64,000 nucleotides of DNA from Aaosphaeria pasadenensis (lineage: Eukaryota; Ascomycota; Dothideomycetes; Pleosporales), in contig JAKLMB010000015.1 of NCBI GenBank assembly GCA_022813625.1, positions 434,001-498,000 on the forward strand, written 5' to 3'. Below, one piece after another: positions 32,017-42,801 of this stretch; the first letter of the stretch is position 1; the number at the start of each line of letters is the position of its first letter. The position numbers were made by a program, and so were the translations under genes. Under the pieces are notes generated by a model. That model saw only the letters and a list, made by a program, of their open reading frames with translations. It ran no database searches and was not told the origin of the DNA.

Positions 32017-33474
32017 ATGGCTACACTCTCCTCCAAACGCGACTCCATGGACGCCACAACCTCCGACCTCTCCAACAAACTCGAATCCACCACTCTCTCC
32101 ACCGCATCTCCCGCCCCTAAACGCTCTCCCCTAACCCTAACCTCCCTCCCAACCTCAATCCGCAACCGCATCTACTCCCACCTCCTCGACACCGAGCTCG
32201 TCAACCTCTCCCAACCCAACGTCTCCTACACCCACACCCTAACCTCCTCCCTCCTAACCTTCACTCCCTCCCGACCCCCCTTCCCCATCACCCTCTCCCT
32301 CTTCACCCTCAACCGGCACCTCAGCCGCGAAACCCTCCACTACTTCTACTCCACCAACCTCTTCATCCGCCTCGAGCTCTACACCCCAGACGCCCGACAC
32401 GCCAAAACCATGCTCACCGACTCGGGCATCCTCTTCGTACCCGTCTGCCCGCCCACCTCTGCCACCCGCCACGCCCTCGACCTCACGCTCGTCGAGAAGA
32501 ACAGCAGCCAGAAGCGCGCAGAAGTCATGTTCCCCGCGCAGTACCTCCCGCGCCTCATCAACTTCTGGGACCAGGCGAAGAAGGCGACGAAGACGTGGGC
32601 GAGCAACCACTCGCTGTTCGTCAAGGTGCTGAATACGTACGGGTTCGGGCTCGCGAGGTTCCAGGGCGATGTGTTGGAGTTGTTGAGGTTGGTGAATGGG
32701 TTTGGCGCTGTGACGATTGAGGAGGGGGAGGGGGAGGAGGGCAGGTTGTTGCCGGGGTATAAGGAGGGGTTGCATGAGAGTTTGACGGTGGGGGAGGTTA
32801 CGGCCGAGGGGGTTAAGGGGGTTGTAGAGGGGGCGGTGGAGAGGGCGGAGGAGGCGCTGCGGAGGGGGGAGCACGGGTTGAGTGCGCAGTTGGCGCAGTC
32901 CGGGGTGGTGACGCTGACGTATGCGTATCTGACGAGGCCCGAGACGCTGCATATGCAGGCGGATGTGTTCCATAAGGCGATTCAGCGGTTGAGGTGGAGG
33001 TGCGAGTTGATCACGGCGAAGGCGCTGTTTGGACAGCATGAGGAGGTCACTTCGTCGAAGGGGGATTGGGTGTCTTCGAAGTCCGCCGCGGTTGATGTCT
33101 CGAAACGACAAGAGGTTGCGAGAGATATGTTGGCGGCAGAGACAGCGGCATCTCGAGCACTCTCTCTGGCCACGGATTCGCCATCTCCAACTTCTAACCC
33201 CTGGTTCCAGAGTCTTCCTGCTGAGCTCATTCCGCCGAACAAGGGAGAATGGTTCACTGACGAGGAGAGGGGTGAGTCTTGGTATGTCTGCGGCATTGTA
33301 CATACTGCGGTTGGTGAGCCTCTGTTTGCCGCTGGAGATCTCGAGCGTGCATGTGGATTGGCTCCAAACGGAAAGGGATTTGAGGATGCTTTCCAACGGG
33401 CGAGAGAGGGTATTGACTGGAACGTCAAACCAGGTACAGGACTGAAGAAGGTTGCTCGATTGGCGAGGCAGTGA
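32017..33474 (+). CDS. F-box-like fungal orphan, 485 residues
   Basis: A single exon. The N-terminus is Ser/Thr-rich; then LTSLPTSIRNRIYSHLLDTELV (about residues 41-62) matches the fungal F-box-like pattern LPxEIRxxIYxxLL. FTLNRHLSRETLHYFYSTNLF after it is also usual in this class, where a VNRQLRxEALxxFY block follows. The rest has helical segments and a C-terminal part that could form TPR-like helices (ACGLAPNGKGFEDAFQRAREGIDWN). Such proteins may recruit substrates to SCF ubiquitin ligases, but without a proven Skp1 link this is inference. The coding strand changes abruptly from C-rich to G-rich codons near 32620, while the reading frame remains intact. Confidence 0.72.
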   Translation: MATLSSKRDSMDATTSDLSNKLESTTLSTASPAPKRSPLTLTSLPTSIRNRIYSHLLDTELVNLSQPNVSYTHTLTSSLLTFTPSRPPFPITLSLFTLNRHLSRETLHYFYSTNLFIRLELYTPDARHAKTMLTDSGILFVPVCPPTSATRHALDLTLVEKNSSQKRAEVMFPAQYLPRLINFWDQAKKATKTWASNHSLFVKVLNTYGFGLARFQGDVLELLRLVNGFGAVTIEEGEGEEGRLLPGYKEGLHESLTVGEVTAEGVKGVVEGAVERAEEALRRGEHGLSAQLAQSGVVTLTYAYLTRPETLHMQADVFHKAIQRLRWRCELITAKALFGQHEEVTSSKGDWVSSKSAAVDVSKRQEVARDMLAAETAASRALSLATDSPSPTSNPWFQSLPAELIPPNKGEWFTDEERGESWYVCGIVHTAVGEPLFAAGDLERACGLAPNGKGFEDAFQRAREGIDWNVKPGTGLKKVARLARQ

Positions 33475-33967
33475 TGTGATGAGGAGTTGGGATGGTTGCT
33501 AAGAGTTGACGCGGCGCCGCCATTGGAACGACACAATGTCAAACATTCTAGAAAGACAGATTTCCTCTATGACCAAATCCTATCAAACCTTGTCAAAAGA
33601 CTATGCTATTCCTAGATTCCAACTTCACTTGCTCTTGAGAATGACGAATTACAATGTCAGCGACTGATGCCCTCACCGTCTTTCATCATAGTGCACAATG
33701 TGACGTTTGAAACGCCGTCCCTCAGTGTGAATGACCAGGCAGGCAGCCATTGTGCAATCTCTTCCCACAGTGACTTCCGTTTTCCATAGACCGACATTTT
33801 CACTTTCCCCCACACATGACTCCCAGCACCATAAATACCCCCTTCACATCCCTCCTCCTCCAACCTTCCATCTCCACCCCAAAACACCAAATCCACAACG
33901 TCTAAACCTCACATCCCGTCCATCATACTGACAAAGAAAAGACAGTGACCCCAAACCACCACCAACA
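33475..33967. other. Intergenic region with promoter
   Basis: About 490 bases. The right half is a C/A-rich, pyrimidine-rich leader leading to the next ATG. A TATA-like ATAAATA is at 33831-33837. Confidence 0.45.
33831..33837 (+). promoter_or_regulatory. TATA-like element
   Basis: ATAAATA lies 131 bases before the ATG of the next gene and is followed by a pyrimidine-rich stretch, the usual arrangement in fungal core promoters. Confidence 0.35.
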
Positions 33968-35560
33968 ATGGCCTCACAAGCCCGAGCCCCCCCTCGCTAC
34001 GCTCGACACTTACCAAAGGACGTTACAGTCCCGTTCCACTACGCCGTACTCCACACCTCGGAATCCCTCTCGTCCCGCAAGTACCTCCGCATCACGACGG
34101 TCCAGCAACCCTCTGCGCGCTGGACCCCCTGCATCCAGTACCCGCGCATGGAGTCCCGACCCTGCCAGACCTCGCGCTCGCGGACCCACCTGCTCACCTG
34201 CGGACACCTCGTCGCGATTCGCGGAACCCAGGCGGAGGCCTGCGGCGGGAATTGCCTCGGCATGGCGGCGGCGCTCGAGCGCGCGGAGGACGAGCGCATG
34301 CAGAGGAATCGGTGCCATATGGCGGCGCAGAAGGGCTTGAGTCAGCAGGATAGGGAGCAGATGCGTAGTCGTAGGAAGACGTGGGAGGAAGTGAGAAGAA
34401 TGTCTGAAGAGGTGGTCAAGAATTTCTCGGGCGTGTTCAGGTTGAAGGGGGATGGTAAGGGGAAAGGGGGTGTTGTTTCCACTGTTGGCGTTGCTGGTGA
34501 TGGCGGTGGTGATGGCGATGTCGCTACTGCTGGAGGATCCGCAACGACACTGACCAACGACGCGCTCCTGAAAATCTTCCGCGCCACAGCGCCAGAGGGA
34601 AAGGCTTCGCAGAAAACTCTACTAATGAACGACTTCGCCTGCAAGCTGTGCGGCACAAATGGCGCCCGGAATTCGCTGCCGGCGTATGTGTACTGGCCGG
34701 AGAGCGCCATCGTGATCGAGCGCACTGAAATGGACGCCGCCGTCATCCGTGCCTTCGAAGACAATCTCGCAGCTATGCTTGCGAAGGCCGGCAGTCGTGA
34801 ATCCAGGAGGCCCCTCGCTAGGAATGCACCGCAGGCCGCGCCTTGGGACAGCAACGCAGCGGGTGCCAGAAACAACTCTCGTGGCGGCAATGGACATGAC
34901 GGACGTAGCACCGGGAATGAAGAGACGCAAAGGGATGCCCCGTTTAAAGCTCCCTCGACCAATAAGGAATACCCTGCGTATAATTATGATATTCCCTATG
35001 CGTCTTCCTCGCGACATGAGGCCATGACCGCATATGCGGCGGCACAATACTGGTCAACCAACAACTTCAACGGAAGGGACAGAGAGCACAGGGATATGGA
35101 CCATATGAGTGACGCTCAGGTGCGAGAGGAGAACCGGGAGATTGATATTGGGAGGAGGAGGGAGAAGACGAGAGTCTTGAGCCAGATTCAGCGGGAGATT
35201 GAGGAAGAGGAGCGTGGAGCCAGAGCCGAGGTTCAAGAGGAGGTTCAAGACGAGTTTCAATACGGAGTTTGGGAAGATGTTCAAGACGAGGTTGAAGATG
35301 ATGCTCAAGATGATGTCAAACATGAAGTTCAAGGCAGAATTCAGGACAAGGCCCAGGAGAAGGTCCAAGACAAGATCCAAGACAACTTTGATGACAAAGA
35401 GAACACCAGAATGGCAATAGACCTCTCAGCCTCGGACCTCTTCGATGAGGGTAATCTTCTCGGTAACGCGCCTGAAGACGAGATTCAAGACAAGTATGAG
35501 GCGCAGGAGGTAGAAAGACACGACTACGGAGCCGTCGGCATCCTCATCGATCTGGACTAG
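33968..35560 (+). CDS. Fungal orphan with Cys cluster and four-residue repeat
   Basis: A single exon of 530 residues. The first 130 residues include a cluster of Cys (CIQYP, RPCQT, LLTCGHLVAI, CGGNCLG) that could bind metal; near residue 220 a further CKLCGTNG lies in a short conserved-looking block. The middle is low-complexity (Arg, Asn, Gly). The C-terminal part (about residues 415-475) is built of four-residue units with a V/I/A-Q-D/E core (EVQD, DVQD, DAQD, RIQD, KVQD, KIQD), forming a highly charged segment. I do not recognise the family. No signal peptide or membrane helix. A nuclear or cytosolic site is likely from the composition. The long hydrophobic frame on the opposite strand (35054-35380) is a by-product of this repeat. 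Confidence 0.68.
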   Translation: MASQARAPPRYARHLPKDVTVPFHYAVLHTSESLSSRKYLRITTVQQPSARWTPCIQYPRMESRPCQTSRSRTHLLTCGHLVAIRGTQAEACGGNCLGMAAALERAEDERMQRNRCHMAAQKGLSQQDREQMRSRRKTWEEVRRMSEEVVKNFSGVFRLKGDGKGKGGVVSTVGVAGDGGGDGDVATAGGSATTLTNDALLKIFRATAPEGKASQKTLLMNDFACKLCGTNGARNSLPAYVYWPESAIVIERTEMDAAVIRAFEDNLAAMLAKAGSRESRRPLARNAPQAAPWDSNAAGARNNSRGGNGHDGRSTGNEETQRDAPFKAPSTNKEYPAYNYDIPYASSSRHEAMTAYAAAQYWSTNNFNGRDREHRDMDHMSDAQVREENREIDIGRRREKTRVLSQIQREIEEEERGARAEVQEEVQDEFQYGVWEDVQDEVEDDAQDDVKHEVQGRIQDKAQEKVQDKIQDNFDDKENTRMAIDLSASDLFDEGNLLGNAPEDEIQDKYEAQEVERHDYGAVGILIDLD

Positions 35561-35748
35561 ACGTCTTTCCCACCTACACTGGCTCGCCATCTTGCCAAAC
35601 TCTAGAGTCAAAGGAGTTGTAGATGGTTTTTCTCATTCACAAGTCTAATCTTGGGGGAATCGGTCGGTTTTCATTCAGATAAACCTCTCTCAAGAGTGCG
35701 GTTTGGCGCTGGATGAATTCCCTTTCTTCCCTCTTCTTCCCTCTTCTC

Positions 35749-35862
35749 CCCTCCCCTACCTTTTTCTGTATCATGAAGGTGCGAATTAGCTCCACGGGCA
35801 CCGACCAAACATACTTACGGAGCAAATTATCTGGCACCGGCGATGTGCCTTTCTTCGATTCC
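35749..35862. repeat. Degenerate tandem duplication, copy A
   Basis: This copy starts CCCTCCCCTACC, continues with CTGTATCATGAAGGTGCG, GGAGCAAATTATCT and ends TTTCTTCGATTCC. The same landmarks in the same order recur in copy B 144 bases further on. Confidence 0.65.
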
Positions 35863-35892
35863 AGATGCATTATACCCCACACATATTTCCTT

Positions 35893-36009
35893 CCCCTCCC
35901 CTACTTTCCTGTATCATTGAAGTGCGTTAGCATCATTACTCCGGGTTAATATACCCAAGGAGCAAAGTATCTTACACTGACTGGAAATTGGCCGGTCTTT
36001 CTTCGATCC
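35893..36009. repeat. Degenerate tandem duplication, copy B
   Basis: Landmarks CCCCTCCCCTAC, CTGTATCATTGAAGTGCG, GGAGCAAAGTATCTT and TTTCTTCGATCC match copy A with substitutions and small indels. Confidence 0.65.
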
Positions 36010-36230
36010 TTGACGATAAAGGCAGTGGGACCGATTTGAGGCTTTCCACCCCTTTCGATAAGCTATCGATACAAACAGAGTTATGCATTCAGATGCTGGA
36101 ATTCCTGGATACATACAAACTTTATCAGATCAATAAATATTATCTTATAATTGAGTTGGGTATTATGTGACATCTGTATCTAATCATCTATTCTACAACA
36201 AATCCACCTAGACTAATCACATATTGAATT

Positions 36231-37862
36231 CTATGACTTCTCCTCCCCATCCTCCTCTGCCGCCGCCGTCCTCCTCAACCCCAACTTACACCCACCCGCC
36301 CCGATACACGTAATCGTCAACTTCTCCCTCCACACCCCCTCATCCCTACTCTCCACCTCCCCAAAAGTCTGCAACAACCTCACCACAACATACCCGGCCT
36401 CCGTAATCGCAAAGTTCTGTCCAATACACACCCTCGGCCCCCCACTAAACGCCAAATACGCCCAACCCGGCCTCAACGGCGCCGAGGAATGCTCATCCGG
36501 CATCCACCTCTCCGGCACGAACTCCTCCGCATCCTCGCCGTAGATATCCTTGCGGCGCTGGAGAGAGTAGGAATGGTATGCCACGAACGAGCCTTTGGGG
36601 ATGAGGATTGGGGAAGAGCCTGTGGGGCCGCCGCCACGGGGCAGGACGGTGTCGATGAGGGTTTCGCGAGAGTTGGAGGGGACGACGGGGTACAGGCGTT
36701 GGGTTTCGTTGATGATGGCGCGGAGGTATTTGAGTTGTTTGAGGGAGTCGTAGGTTGGTTGGGATGACCCGATGTGGGTGGAGATTTCGTGGCGGAGGCG
36801 GGAGAGCTTCGAGGGGTGTCGCGTGAGTTCAAAGAAGAGGTTTGAGAGGAGGGAGGCGGTGGTGTCGCGCCCGGCGAGGAGGATGTTGAGGAGTTCGGAG
36901 CGGATGGTCGTGCGGTCTTGGGTTGCGGAGAGGAGGGTGTCGAGGAATGAGTAGCGGTCTTTTGGGGGAGTGGTGGTGGAGGAGGTGGAGCGGGAGGCGA
37001 TTTCGGCGTCGAGGTATTTGTCGGCGAAGTCGCGGAGCACTTTTGCGCATTTTGCGTGCTTGGGATCTGGGAGGAAGGCGCCGATGAAGCCCCAGCGCTT
37101 GATGTTGTCGTTGGAGAAGGGGTCGGAGCAGTATTCTATCGCCTCGACGAAGTGTTCGACGTCTTCGTCTCTCAGGTTTGGGTCCTGCGCGTTGGTGCTC
37201 CGGCCGAAGAGGAATTCAGTCGCGATGTCCATGCTGAGGTGGTGGAAGAGCGGTTGCAGATCGATTGTCGTGCCGTCGTCGGGGATTTGATCGATCAGGC
37301 ATTGGACATGTTTCTCCATCATGTCTACATCTGCAACCTGCGAGCGCTCGAAACACGGTCTCAACATATCTCTTGAATGCTTCCATGCCGCTCCCTCTGT
37401 GCAGAAGATGCCGTACCCGAGGAACGACGCCATCATCTTGATGCGTTCTCTTCCGAGACTCCAGGAGTTGAAATTCGTCGCCAGCATCGATTTGATATTC
37501 TCCGGGTCGTCGGTGAGGTAGATGTTATTACCCAGGATGGGCATCACGACTGTGTGTCTGTCCTGAGATTTCAGCCGACCGCTCCATGCTTCGAGCAATC
37601 GGTTGTTACTGTGCGCTTTGATGTTGCTGTAGAGAAGATCCAGGCCAAATATCGGGTCCCTGAGAGGGACTTTCCTGGGTGGAAGGCATCCATTTTGCTT
37701 TGCTATCGCACGGCGGCGAGCTCCAGTTGTGGCCTCCCAGTACACACGGCGGGCGATGTATAGCGCGATCAGGGTGATGGCAACCTTGGGAATGGTGAAG
37801 ATAGCCATGATTACGAGTGTGATGGAGAAGTGCCAATTGACATCACACGAAGCGGAATGCAA
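36231..37862 (-). CDS. Cytochrome P450, CYP52-like
   Basis: A single exon of 543 residues (an internal Met at about 19, MAIFTIPK, may be the true start). An N-terminal membrane anchor (about 12-38) is followed by a linker with PPRKVPLRDPIFGLDLL. The I-helix motif AGRDTTA is near residue 330, the ExxR motif (NETQRLYP) near 385, the PERW block (FVPERWMP), and the haem loop FSGGPRVCIGQNFA with the axial Cys near 478. Wording of the I-helix, the haem loop and the NSRET block resemble CYP52 and related fungal clans that hydroxylate alkanes and fatty acids at the terminal carbon. The enzyme would sit in the ER membrane with CPR as electron donor. The substrate is not known. No biosynthetic neighbours are present. 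Confidence 0.87.
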   Translation of the reverse strand: MHSASCDVNWHFSITLVIMAIFTIPKVAITLIALYIARRVYWEATTGARRRAIAKQNGCLPPRKVPLRDPIFGLDLLYSNIKAHSNNRLLEAWSGRLKSQDRHTVVMPILGNNIYLTDDPENIKSMLATNFNSWSLGRERIKMMASFLGYGIFCTEGAAWKHSRDMLRPCFERSQVADVDMMEKHVQCLIDQIPDDGTTIDLQPLFHHLSMDIATEFLFGRSTNAQDPNLRDEDVEHFVEAIEYCSDPFSNDNIKRWGFIGAFLPDPKHAKCAKVLRDFADKYLDAEIASRSTSSTTTPPKDRYSFLDTLLSATQDRTTIRSELLNILLAGRDTTASLLSNLFFELTRHPSKLSRLRHEISTHIGSSQPTYDSLKQLKYLRAIINETQRLYPVVPSNSRETLIDTVLPRGGGPTGSSPILIPKGSFVAYHSYSLQRRKDIYGEDAEEFVPERWMPDEHSSAPLRPGWAYLAFSGGPRVCIGQNFAITEAGYVVVRLLQTFGEVESRDEGVWREKLTITCIGAGGCKLGLRRTAAAEEDGEEKS

Positions 37863-40800
37863 GACGTTTTAAATAAAAAATCGCAATACTGTACGTTAAA
37901 TCAGGCAGACAAATTTGTCCCTTGCGCCAACATGGAGGCCGCGTGCACTTGACACTACTCGTAGGCTCGATGACAGTCCCGTAGCTAAAATGAACGAGGA
38001 AACGTGACCCTAAACGAGCCCGCGAATCAGAATGCGGCTTTGGATGCCTTTGGCGTCGTTTTGGCGTAGTGTCGTTGTTGATAGCGACGAAAAAAGAAAC
38101 CGTTTCATATTGCGTACCATCCGATTAGCGAACGGAGCCGTCCGCCGCGCAGCTGAGCTGAATGTGGCTGGGAGAGCGAGAGGCCGGGACGCCTGAACTT
38201 GCCATTTGCGGGATCGATGGGTTTGGCGTCATCCATGGCTGGATACGAGATATCTACAACGTTCCGTTTCTGTCAGCTGTGGCTTGGAGATGAATAGTAT
38301 GAATTAGATGCAAATACATCTAGTATGGAGTAAGGCTGTCTCCATGGATCGCTTCTCCGATCATTCGATTCAAGCAGCGACTAATCAATCCGGACAATAC
38401 TGTCATCGATGGACTACCTATGTAGGGACATTTGGTGTACATAACCAGAGAGTCACATAAAGGTATAGGAGAGATGGTCGTTGATGGCGTACCACGTTGT
38501 TCTACGGGTAGACTTGTAAAATGCGGGGAATCTTGAACCGGGCCGGATATGCTGGTTCACACCACGTGCTCTACATACTGTGAAGCTATTCTTATAGTAA
38601 CATACATTGTCCTGGTTTTTCATTCAATGTTATTAGTAGAAATCGACTACAAATGTATACTCAACTCAAGCGAACTGCAATTATCGAGTTGTGTTCGAGC
38701 AAAATTGCAGGTGACATCGATTTCAGAGCGCCCAAATGCTCCAACTTATGCACCGAAGATCTGACACTATATCGAACAAACTTCCTAATTTTCGAGAAGA
38801 CTACATCCTAGACGAATCCTAGGAAGTAGAAATTTCAAAATGTAAGTTCCCTTTCAAGACGTGTTGGCTGCTCTGTCCAGTCCTTACATCGTCGTTTAAA
38901 ACCAACTTCAATCCTCACTTCAACGCATCAAAGATACACAACAAAAGACATCATAATAAATCTCAACCACCACCATCGCCATTTTCCTCCTCAAGAAACC
39001 AAAAAAGAATTACCAATGAGATATTAGCCTTCCGCTCAAAAATGATCTCATCCTCCATTTTCGGAAAATCCATGTCTGTACCTCGCCTACCGGCAAATGC
39101 ACAATAGCTTTCACGATCTAGGGGACGAGGTGAAAGGTTGTTCGACTTTTCGGAAAGTCCTTCTCTCTGGCAGAGCTTCGTCGCTGGAAGAATTGTCTAG
39201 TAGAGCACTCCACCTAGAATTGCAATGGTAGTCAAACTTGGTCGACCTTTTCAAACCCCCCCCCTCCTCTCCTCCACTCCCGCTCTCACCTCTAGTGGAA
39301 GTTAAGGAGATATATCGAGGGCATAGGTGGTTTCATGTTAACCTTTTGGAAACCCCCCTAGTAGCGCTCTCCCCTACAACCTTTCTATAAGTTCGGCATA
39401 GGAAGAAGATTAAGACTGTCCACTTTCCCCCCCTCCCCCCCCTCGCACCCGTCCTCTGCCTCCACAAAAACATCAAGGCGCCATAACAAACTCATAGCCT
39501 CCACGCCCCAAACCCAGAGCAGACCCGCCAGGAGGAGGGTTTTGTCACTTGAAGTTTCTCGAAACTCCGAAATCTGCAATTGACCAGAGCCCCCCCCCTC
39601 CCCTCGACTTTCGCTGTTAGTGTGGGGAAATTTTTGAGGGGTGCGGAGAAATGATGTGCGTAGGCGTATTTACTTCGTTACTTGGGTGGGTGTTTGAGAT
39701 CGGGTACGTGGTGTGGGGAAGCTGCAATTGGCGTAGGACCCGCCTGTCTTCGACTTCCCTGTTGATGACGGGGATGTTTTGGGGGGAGGCGGTGGAGGAA
39801 TGGGGTGGATGTATACTGTTTATAGGGCGAAGGGGAGCTAGATGGTGGTCGCGCATGCTACGGGTAGGTCTTCACATATCATCACAATATCGTCACAGCA
39901 TAAGAACAAAGTTACAATCACCAAGTACCAAGAAATCACACAACCCCCCTAGGCCCCCCCTTCCAAAAAAGAGGGGCTGTACGGGGTGCTGTGAGAGGTT
40001 TCACTACGTCGTTGGGGGGATAAATGCATGATTGATTGACTGCCTAGAAAAACCTAACCAAAGTCTCTTCGCCCTGGTCTAGTTTGCCTGCTATAGTACA
40101 CCAATGATTATGTCGCCTGATGCCGATTATGATATCCGTCGTGCTGTGGGAATGGGGAATTGGGGGTGGTAATGTACATGGGGGATGATCTGCGGGGATT
40201 GGAATTGGCTTGGATCCTTGGGGGATATAGGTCCTGCAGAAGGTTGGTGGGGATTAGGAAATGCCTACCGGGTGGTAGGGGAGAATGTGGTCCGAGGAAG
40301 GTTAGGAACCACGGATCTTTCTGGCATGCCAGCCGAATCGGATTGAGAGAGACATGGATGACTAGGAGAAAGAAAGGGAAGACTACATGAGAAGAGTATC
40401 TCATGTAGCATGTAAGGCTGCGACCCCGGAGAAGACGGGATCGGTCCGAAGGTAAGGGAAGTTGGTCCGGTATGAAATCGGGAGATAGTTGTGACTGGGG
40501 ACCAATGATATCAAGTCGGTTACATCGGAAGGGTCGTGCTATGTTGGGGTTGAAAGCATTTTGTGTATCCGAGAACTCCATACCATGATGTGTCGATCCG
40601 GATTGCAAGTTTATCGAGATATTAAGAAGTTGATAATGCTGTCAAAGAAGAGAATGAAAAGACCCAAAAGGAAAAGAAAAGCCGTGACCACATAATGAAC
40701 GCCATACACAAAAAAGAACCGGTATTGAATCAGAGTAGCTCAATCGATATTCCAAACAAGTAGGACTGAAAGAAATCGAGGACATTGGACGCCAAGCTGG

Positions 40801-41114
40801 GGTTGACGGCAATAGCTGTTGTGTTGGGCTGACTATCATTAAGTGGACAGGGTGGTCGTTTTGCTGTTCCAGGGCCTGCACTTGGCGAACGAATGCTCAT
40901 ATTCTTTGCGTGTCGTGTTTGTTTGCGGAAATCGATTGTTGCGTTAATCCAAAATGCTCGGTTGTAAATGTGCAGGGTATCATTGGGTATCATTGAAGGC
41001 ACGAAAACTGGGGATTCTTCGAAAAGGCAGTACAGAAAGAAACAAGACCAATACGAGTAACAGTGAGGTTGCTCGTAATGATTACCAATGTGAGTGTGCT
41101 GGACATTGATAGAC
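37863..41114. other. 3.3-kb non-coding region with poly-C tracts
   Basis: No gene is supported. The part upstream of the P450 (37863-38500) is a plausible promoter. Between about 39255 and 39965 there are several C runs of seven or more on the plus strand, in C/T-rich surroundings. The open frames 39651-40031, 40108-40608 and 40642-41002 overlap one another in antisense and have no recognisable features. Confidence 0.5.
39255..39965. repeat. Cluster of poly-C tracts
   Basis: C runs appear at about 39258-39268, 39427-39442, 39590-39599 and 39944-39960, each broken by single T or G. Around them a few short words recur, such as TGCAATTG at 39576 and 39722. Confidence 0.6.
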
Positions 41115-42425
41115 CTAGGACTCTAGGTACTTCTCAATGGCGATTTCCAGGTCTCGCGGAATCAGGTCATACTTGACCTCATCCTCAATCTCCTCGATAG
41201 GCGCATAGATATCCTCCATGGTTGGAATGAGGCTGACTTGGTCCAGAGGATATTGCTCTACCATTTGGAGCTGGCTCCAGACAATGCCTGGAGCACCCAT
41301 CTCGCGAGGAATAGGGGGATAGCGACCGACATTAGTTTTGGCTCGGTCGTCACCCTCCCATTTGAGTTCTGCAATAGATGGCCACGGAGCAATTTCTTCC
41401 TTACCGTCGGTCCAGTTCTCGCACCAGATTGTGGGCAGCCCAAGGACCAGAGAGATGTTACCTTGGAAATGTAGCCCAGTTAGGAGTTGGCTACATAGGT
41501 CGTGCGTGACCTGATCCAGAGGCTTCTGCTGAAGGGTCGGAGAGGCACGGAGGATCTTTCCATTTTCAGTCTTTTGTGCACGCCGTCCCATCTCTGCCTG
41601 AGCCTGTGCCTGTTTGTGTGCGAGGTAATCGCCGTGTTTCCACTTGGCCACATCGCTGTGCTTGAATAGACGACGCATTGAGTTGCGGAGGACGATGAAT
41701 TCCTGCATAAGCATAGCGTCTTGCGAATGCCAGGTATTGGAGGTTGGATTCTGTGCGGTGTATCCTCGGCGACCGGGATGGCGGCTATGGCCCGATGATG
41801 GCTTTTTGGAAGGGTCGACATTTGAGCCGTGGCGGGTATTCACCCTTTGATCTATCATTCCATAAGGTACGATGGCCTGGCGAGGGGAGGAACTGTCGCG
41901 GCCCTTGTTTGGCGAGTTTGTGTTGGGGCGTGCGTTCTCGTTATTGACGACCTGGTTGAGTTGCCGTGCCAGGTTCAAGGAATAGCTGCCAGAGTCCCCA
42001 AACTCGGGAGCGCGCTCTTGGTTCGCGTCGTCACGGCTCTCAGGAGCATTAGTACCAGATTGGCCATCGCCATGCGCCTTGACACTGAAATCCAAGCCTT
42101 TAGCATCGATCCCCGGGCTCAGATCTTCTTGGGAGTCATCATCGTTGTCATTGTCCGCCAGACTCCCATATATATTGTTCGATCCAAAGAAACGGGAACG
42201 AGCTGATCGAGGTGGGGCCGATGTGAGACTGGTGTCAACCGGAGTGCTTCCGGTACGCGAACTGTTATTGATACCAAGCCCGTCTAAATCGTTCGCAAGA
42301 TCTCCGATGCGAGGGTTGTCGGAATTTTCATGGTCATGCTCGGGGAGACGCGTCCCATAGCCGGGGCCACTCGTGGTCCATTTGCCGTTTCGCCAAGCCA
42401 TGAGGTGGTCGCGGGAGATCGACAA
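41115..42425 (-). CDS. Fungal orphan with disordered N-terminus, 436 residues
   Basis: A single exon. Residues 1-230 are low-complexity, rich in Ser, Asn, Asp and Gly, with MAWRNGKWTTSGPGYGTRLP at the start. From about 235 the protein is ordered: AMLMQEFIVLRNSMRRLFKHSDVAKWKHGDYLAHK, then a Gln/Ala coiled stretch, GLPTIWCENWTDGKEEIAPWPSIAELKWEGDDRAKTNVGRYPPIPR, and an acidic C-terminus. I believe a similar C-terminal half occurs in uncharacterised proteins of other Pezizomycotina, but cannot name a domain. No membrane segment or signal peptide. Confidence 0.68.
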   Translation of the reverse strand: MSISRDHLMAWRNGKWTTSGPGYGTRLPEHDHENSDNPRIGDLANDLDGLGINNSSRTGSTPVDTSLTSAPPRSARSRFFGSNNIYGSLADNDNDDDSQEDLSPGIDAKGLDFSVKAHGDGQSGTNAPESRDDANQERAPEFGDSGSYSLNLARQLNQVVNNENARPNTNSPNKGRDSSSPRQAIVPYGMIDQRVNTRHGSNVDPSKKPSSGHSRHPGRRGYTAQNPTSNTWHSQDAMLMQEFIVLRNSMRRLFKHSDVAKWKHGDYLAHKQAQAQAEMGRRAQKTENGKILRASPTLQQKPLDQVTHDLCSQLLTGLHFQGNISLVLGLPTIWCENWTDGKEEIAPWPSIAELKWEGDDRAKTNVGRYPPIPREMGAPGIVWSQLQMVEQYPLDQVSLIPTMEDIYAPIEEIEDEVKYDLIPRDLEIAIEKYLES

Positions 42426-42801
42426 GTTTATCTGGGAGTAGGACGTGGGTTGACAGACTTCAAACCCTAAAGGTCAACACCCGGTGGTTACGATTGATTG
42501 GCACGGAATTACTTGTCCACCAATGGAACTGCCCTAGGGCGAAGGCGCTTGGTACGAGTTGGGGTGCAATGCACGAGAGCTGTGGTTAGATTGTAGAACT
42601 AAGTGGGTTCAACTATTCTGATCGATTTTCGTTAGCACTTGTTCCAAACTGAATAGTTGCGAAATGGCAATGCAGAGAAGTGACAGGAAAGAAACGGGAA
42701 ATATTCGGCACGGGAGGATATAGGCACAGTAGGTGGTGATGCGAAGCGGTGATGGAGGAGGCAGTGATAAGGTTATCACTTCACCGCTCTCTGCGAAAGG
42801 C

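Larger units (their letters stand above)
35561..36230. other. Intergenic region with tandem duplication
   Basis: About 670 bases between a plus-strand orphan and the stop of the P450 gene. The central part is a degenerate tandem duplication (next two entries). No gene is seen. Confidence 0.5.

Noticed and set aside
32254..33396. 380-codon minus-strand frame
   Set aside because: It is a shadow of the F-box-like gene, rich in Pro, Leu and Arg without domain features.
35054..35380. Strongly hydrophobic minus-strand frame of 108 codons
   Set aside because: It is the complement of the charged VQD repeat; no promoter or leader is seen.
38521..38550. B-box-like GGTTCAAGATTCC on the minus strand
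   Set aside because: It has extra bases compared with the B-box consensus and no A box at tRNA spacing.
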